Positions 5,846 to 8,021 of a stretch of DNA of 8,021 nucleotides are shown piece by piece. Below the pieces are notes generated by a model. It saw only the letters and a list, made by a program, of their open reading frames with translations. It searched no databases and had not been told where the DNA came from. The number at the start of each line of letters is the position of its first letter. The stretch's first letter is position 1. The DNA lies in NCBI GenBank assembly GCA_046538345.1, contig JBKHJB010000104.1, positions 1-8,021 of the forward strand, read 5' to 3'. The position numbers were made by a program, and so were the translations under genes. The stretch is from PUND01 sp046538345 (lineage in GTDB: Bacteria > Planctomycetota > Phycisphaerae > SM23-33).

Positions 5846-6572
5846 ACGCCTGCTCCGCCCGCTCGGTCTCGGCATCATCAGTCGGGGTTTCCTCGGCCTG
5901 ACCGTCCTCGTGCGGTTCTTGCTCGTCATCCGTCCGGCTTTCTTCCGGCGCTTCGGAGGGTTCCTGCATATCTGAGGATCCGGACTGAGCCGGCTGCTCC
6001 TCGGCGCCGCTGCGTAACTCCTGCACTCGGGGCAGGTCTTCCAGCGAGTTCAGTCCGAAGACCTCCAGAAAACGCCTGGTCGTACCGTAGAGCATGGGTC
6101 TTCCGAGCACCTCGGCCCGGCCTACGATTTTCACCAGCCCCTTATCCATCAGTCCGCGCAGCACGTCCCCGCAGGCAACGCCACGGATGGCCTCGATGTC
6201 CGCGCGGAGTATCGGCTGGCGATACGCCACCACCGCGAGCGTCTCCATGGCGGCTGTGGATAGCTTCGCCTCGGACTTGTTCTGTAAGAGCCGGCTGAGT
6301 ACGTCGTGATATTCCGGACGGGTCATCATCCGGTACCCGCCGGCTACCTGCTCGATGCGAAAGGCCGAGCCAAGCTCGTCGTAGCGACTGTTGAGGTAAT
6401 CCACCGCTTCGCGTACCACCCGCTCGCCGCCCAGCTCGCCGGCTCGGGATATCTTGCTTGCAGTCAGCGGCGAGTCGCTGGCGAAAAGTATCGCTTCGAC
6501 AGTGGCGGCTATCTCAAGCTTCTCCGCATCGGCTTCGGACGGCTCGGGTTTCTGGTCTGGCTGATCGCTCAT
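5844..6572 (-). CDS. scpB: Segregation and condensation protein B (ScpB), with acidic C-terminal tail
   Basis: 242 residues from ATG 6570-6572; the GTG at 6596 in the same frame would add eight residues and has no ribosome site. Residues about 19-183 hold the two winged-helix domains of ScpB, with hallmark motifs 'ETLAVVAYRQPILRADIEAI', 'IRGV', 'GRPMLYGTTRRFLEVFGL' and 'SLEDLP'. ScpB dimers bind the kleisin ScpA and act with SMC in chromosome condensation and segregation. Residues 184-242 form a low-complexity tail very rich in Glu, Asp, Gln, Pro and Ser, likely disordered; the N terminus is also polar. scpA, often next to scpB, is not in the window. No Shine-Dalgarno sequence is seen, consistent with the promoter-like element that almost abuts the start. 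Confidence 0.93.
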   Translation of the reverse strand: MSDQPDQKPEPSEADAEKLEIAATVEAILFASDSPLTASKISRAGELGGERVVREAVDYLNSRYDELGSAFRIEQVAGGYRMMTRPEYHDVLSRLLQNKSEAKLSTAAMETLAVVAYRQPILRADIEAIRGVACGDVLRGLMDKGLVKIVGRAEVLGRPMLYGTTRRFLEVFGLNSLEDLPRVQELRSGAEEQPAQSGSSDMQEPSEAPEESRTDDEQEPHEDGQAEETPTDDAETERAEQA

Positions 6573-6579
6573 GGTCGGA

Positions 6580-6609
6580 AGCGTACCCGCCCGCACAGCG
6601 AAACGTCAA
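6580..6609 (-). promoter_or_regulatory. Candidate promoter of scpB, predicting a nearly leaderless mRNA
   Basis: On the minus strand TTGACG (6604-6609, 5/6) and TACGCT (6580-6585, TAnnnT) are 18 bases apart. Transcription would start around 6573, at or next to the scpB ATG (6572). The -10 is weak, so this is tentative. Confidence 0.35.
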
Positions 6610-6660
6610 GCTTGCCCGCGTGTAAGTCCGAAGACGTGTTGCCGCGCAACAAGAGCACGC

Positions 6661-6689
6661 CGAAATCGACAGTGCACGACTGAATTTCG
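6661..6689 (-). other. Hairpin just after the FAH-family gene stop
   Basis: CGAAAT (6661-6666) pairs with ATTTCG (6684-6689), and CAGT (6670-6673) with ACTG (6679-6682). It starts two bases beyond the stop codon of the FAH-family gene. There is no T-run, so it may be an mRNA-end structure rather than an intrinsic terminator. A second small hairpin, GTTGC/GCAAC (6638-6650), lies further on. Confidence 0.35.
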
Positions 6690-6691
6690 CT

Positions 6692-7615
6692 CTAGCGAAC
6701 GCAAGGCGTGTAGAACCGCTCCGGTGGCGGGCCGATGCGGTTGGTCAACTCGCCGATCCTCTCGATGCGGCAGGTCATGCTCTGTCCGCCTTGCAGCAGT
6801 TTTCCGGTGGCCTTGCCGACGCCCGGCGGCGTGCCGGTGGCGATTACGTCGCCCGGCATGAGTGTCATGATATGGCTCAGGAACGAGACCACCTGGAAGA
6901 CGTCGTGTATCATGTAGCGCGTGGACGAGTCCTGGCGGGTCTCGCCGTTCACTTCCAGCGAGATGCGCAGATCATGCGGATCGCCCAGTTCGTCAGGCGT
7001 CACCACCCACGGGCCCATTGGGCAGAACCTGTCCGACCACTTCCCGTGCAGCCAGTCGAAGAACGCATCCTTCGGGCGTTCGGCTCGGCCCTGGGCGAAG
7101 GTCACCGACCGTGCGGAGACGTCGTTGGCGATGGTGTAACCGGCCACGTGCTCACCCGCCTTCTGCGGCGAGACGCATCGGGCCGCCGGGCCGATTACCA
7201 CCGCCAGCTCCACCTCATGGTCCACCTCACGACTGTAGGCGGGCCAGGGGATTTCTTCTTCCGGTGCGGCGACGGCTGTGGAGGGCATCAGAAACGGTCT
7301 GGGGGTCAGCTTTGCCGGGTCTTCGGGCATATCACCGCGGTCCATCTCCCGGTGGTGTTCGGCGTAGTTGACCGCCAGGCCAATGAGCTTAGGCGGGTGG
7401 GGTATGGGTGCGGTAAGTTGCACCCGCTCGAGGGAAAGCGGGCTTGTGTTCTCCGCCGCCAACGCCGCCTGCGCCAGGGCGGGCCCTGCCGCGCCGAGCA
7501 TCCGCGCCAGCGTCAGAGGAGCTTCGGGAACGGCGGCGGGTATGTCGAACACGCCTTGGTCGCGGACGATACCGTAGCTTGGACGGTCGTGGAGCATATA
7601 GCTTGCGAGTTTCAC
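6692..7615 (-). CDS. Fumarylacetoacetate hydrolase (FAH) family protein
   Basis: 307 residues starting at GTG 7613-7615 ('MKLASYMLHDRPSYGIV', the usual N terminus of this family). The frame remains open to 7999, but the extra 128 residues do not resemble the family. Residues about 75-300 are the FAH catalytic fold: 'LIGLAVNYAEHHREM', metal-binding E134 and E136 in 'DHEVELAVVIG', D165 in 'YTIANDVSAR', K192 in 'GKWSDRFCPMGPW', and 'LMPGDVIATGTPPGVG'. All expected metal ligands are present, so it is probably active with Mg or Mn. Family members cleave or hydrate C-C bonds in beta-diketo or 2-keto acids, or act on sugar-acid intermediates; the substrate cannot be named. It is divergent from a 2-hydroxyacid dehydrogenase, which fits keto/hydroxy-acid metabolism. 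No Shine-Dalgarno sequence precedes the GTG. Confidence 0.9.
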   Translation of the reverse strand: MKLASYMLHDRPSYGIVRDQGVFDIPAAVPEAPLTLARMLGAAGPALAQAALAAENTSPLSLERVQLTAPIPHPPKLIGLAVNYAEHHREMDRGDMPEDPAKLTPRPFLMPSTAVAAPEEEIPWPAYSREVDHEVELAVVIGPAARCVSPQKAGEHVAGYTIANDVSARSVTFAQGRAERPKDAFFDWLHGKWSDRFCPMGPWVVTPDELGDPHDLRISLEVNGETRQDSSTRYMIHDVFQVVSFLSHIMTLMPGDVIATGTPPGVGKATGKLLQGGQSMTCRIERIGELTNRIGPPPERFYTPCVR

Positions 7616-7624
7616 CGTCGCAAG

Positions 7625-7653
7625 ATGATACGCCGGTTTCCGACCGGTCGCAA
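7625..7653 (-). promoter_or_regulatory. Promoter of the FAH-family gene with possible operator; leaderless start predicted
   Basis: On the minus strand TTGCGA (7648-7653, 4/6) and TATCAT (7625-7630, 5/6) are exactly 17 bases apart. The predicted start lies near 7618, about three bases before GTG 7615. The spacer holds the inverted repeat CCGGT/ACCGG (7633-7647), and GTCGCAA (plus-strand reading) occurs twice, at 7617-7623 and 7647-7653, 30 bases apart. Both could bind a regulator. Confidence 0.5.
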
Positions 7654-7753
7654 TATCATGTTTCAGGCAATGGAGTGCGGCTGCCTTGCCTTTTGTTCGT
7701 ATCGTGCTAAGGTGGTCAGAAGCATTGGTGCCTCCGGACAAAGGGAGCAGGCA

Positions 7754-8021
7754 ATGGCAGAGTGTAAAATCGGCGTGGTAATTCACACCAAGCTGCGGGA
7801 CCAGCTTTTCACGAAGGAAGACATGGAACGCTTGGAACGTCTGGGCGAGGTGGTCTGGACCGGTTCTCCGGAGCCACTGCCGGCGGACCAGGCGGTGACG
7901 ATTCTCAGCGACTGCGACGTCGGGATTGGCTCCTGGGGTACTCCCGGACCGACCAACGATGTCCTGTCGGAATGTCCGAAACTTCGGCTGTGGGTGCACG
8001 CGGCCGGCTCGGTGAAAAAGT
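7754..8021 (+). CDS. D-isomer-specific 2-hydroxyacid dehydrogenase, N-terminal part (cut by window)
   Basis: ATG 7754 has GGGAG (7743-7747) six bases upstream. The frame is open to the right edge, giving 89 complete codons. Visible features are the start 'CKIGVVIHTKLRDQLFT', a 'LSDCDVGIGSWGTPGPTNDVL' segment, and 'CPKLRLWVHAAGSVKK'. These correspond to the N-terminal substrate-binding half of 2-hydroxyacid dehydrogenases, where the last motif precedes the NAD-binding domain. The NAD motif and catalytic Arg/Glu/His lie beyond the window, so family membership rests on the N-terminal half only. Expected reaction: NAD(P)-dependent interconversion of a 2-keto acid and a D-2-hydroxy acid. It is divergent from the FAH-family gene across 138 bases and may share its regulation. 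Confidence 0.75.
   Translation, partial: MAECKIGVVIHTKLRDQLFTKEDMERLERLGEVVWTGSPEPLPADQAVTILSDCDVGIGSWGTPGPTNDVLSECPKLRLWVHAAGSVKK

Noticed and set aside
7686..7720. TTGCCT/TAAGGT as a promoter for the 2-hydroxyacid dehydrogenase
   Set aside because: The -10 matches at only three positions, too weak to list as a feature.
7616..7999. N-terminal extension of the FAH-family frame up to 7999
   Set aside because: It is antisense to the clear start of the 2-hydroxyacid dehydrogenase, and the family N terminus begins at the GTG at 7613-7615.

Overview
This GC-rich window looks chromosomal and most likely comes from a member of the Planctomycetota (Phycisphaerae-like) or a related PVC-group lineage. 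The main clue is a 'PRGFTLIELLVVIAIIALL' pseudopilin-like protein with a C-terminal H-Xn-DG motif, lying divergently from a XylR-type AraC regulator. Both families are strongly expanded in Planctomycetota and Lentisphaerota. The taxonomy is inferred from gene content only. No rRNA, tRNA, insertion sequence, CRISPR array or phage gene was seen.

Layout. (1) 1-1142 (-): XylR-like regulator with a sugar-binding domain and an AraC HTH, cut by the left edge. (2) 1143-1335: divergent promoter region. (3) 1336-2169 (+): pseudopilin-like H-X-DG protein. (4) 2170-2397: non-coding leader. (5) 2398-5058 (+): 886-residue flavin/iron-sulfur oxidoreductase that joins an Old Yellow Enzyme/2,4-dienoyl-CoA reductase-like barrel to an NfnB/GltD-type unit. 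(6) 5059-5453: 395-base non-coding gap packed with inverted repeats. It ends in a structured leader resembling the c-di-GMP-I (GEMM) aptamer, just before (7) 5454-5780 (+), a stand-alone CBM48/AMPK-type glycogen-binding domain. (8) 5810-5845: clear intrinsic terminator. (9) 5844-6572 (-): scpB. (10) 6692-7615 (-): fumarylacetoacetate hydrolase (FAH) family enzyme. (11) 7616-7753: divergent promoter region. (12) 7754-8021 (+): start of a D-2-hydroxyacid dehydrogenase, cut by the right edge.

How they may work together: this is a set of small, mostly single-gene units rather than one operon. The regulator probably senses a sugar and may control the adjacent pseudopilin gene. The divergent FAH enzyme and 2-hydroxyacid dehydrogenase suggest sugar-acid or keto-acid metabolism. 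scpB belongs to chromosome condensation and is probably only a neighbour.

The parts most worth a second look are the structured RNA region at 5059-5453 (possible riboswitch on the + strand, possible terminated small RNA on the - strand) and the fused oxidoreductase, which carries cysteines for three predicted [4Fe-4S] clusters. Both minus-strand genes on the right also have promoter-like elements almost touching the start codon, suggesting leaderless mRNAs.
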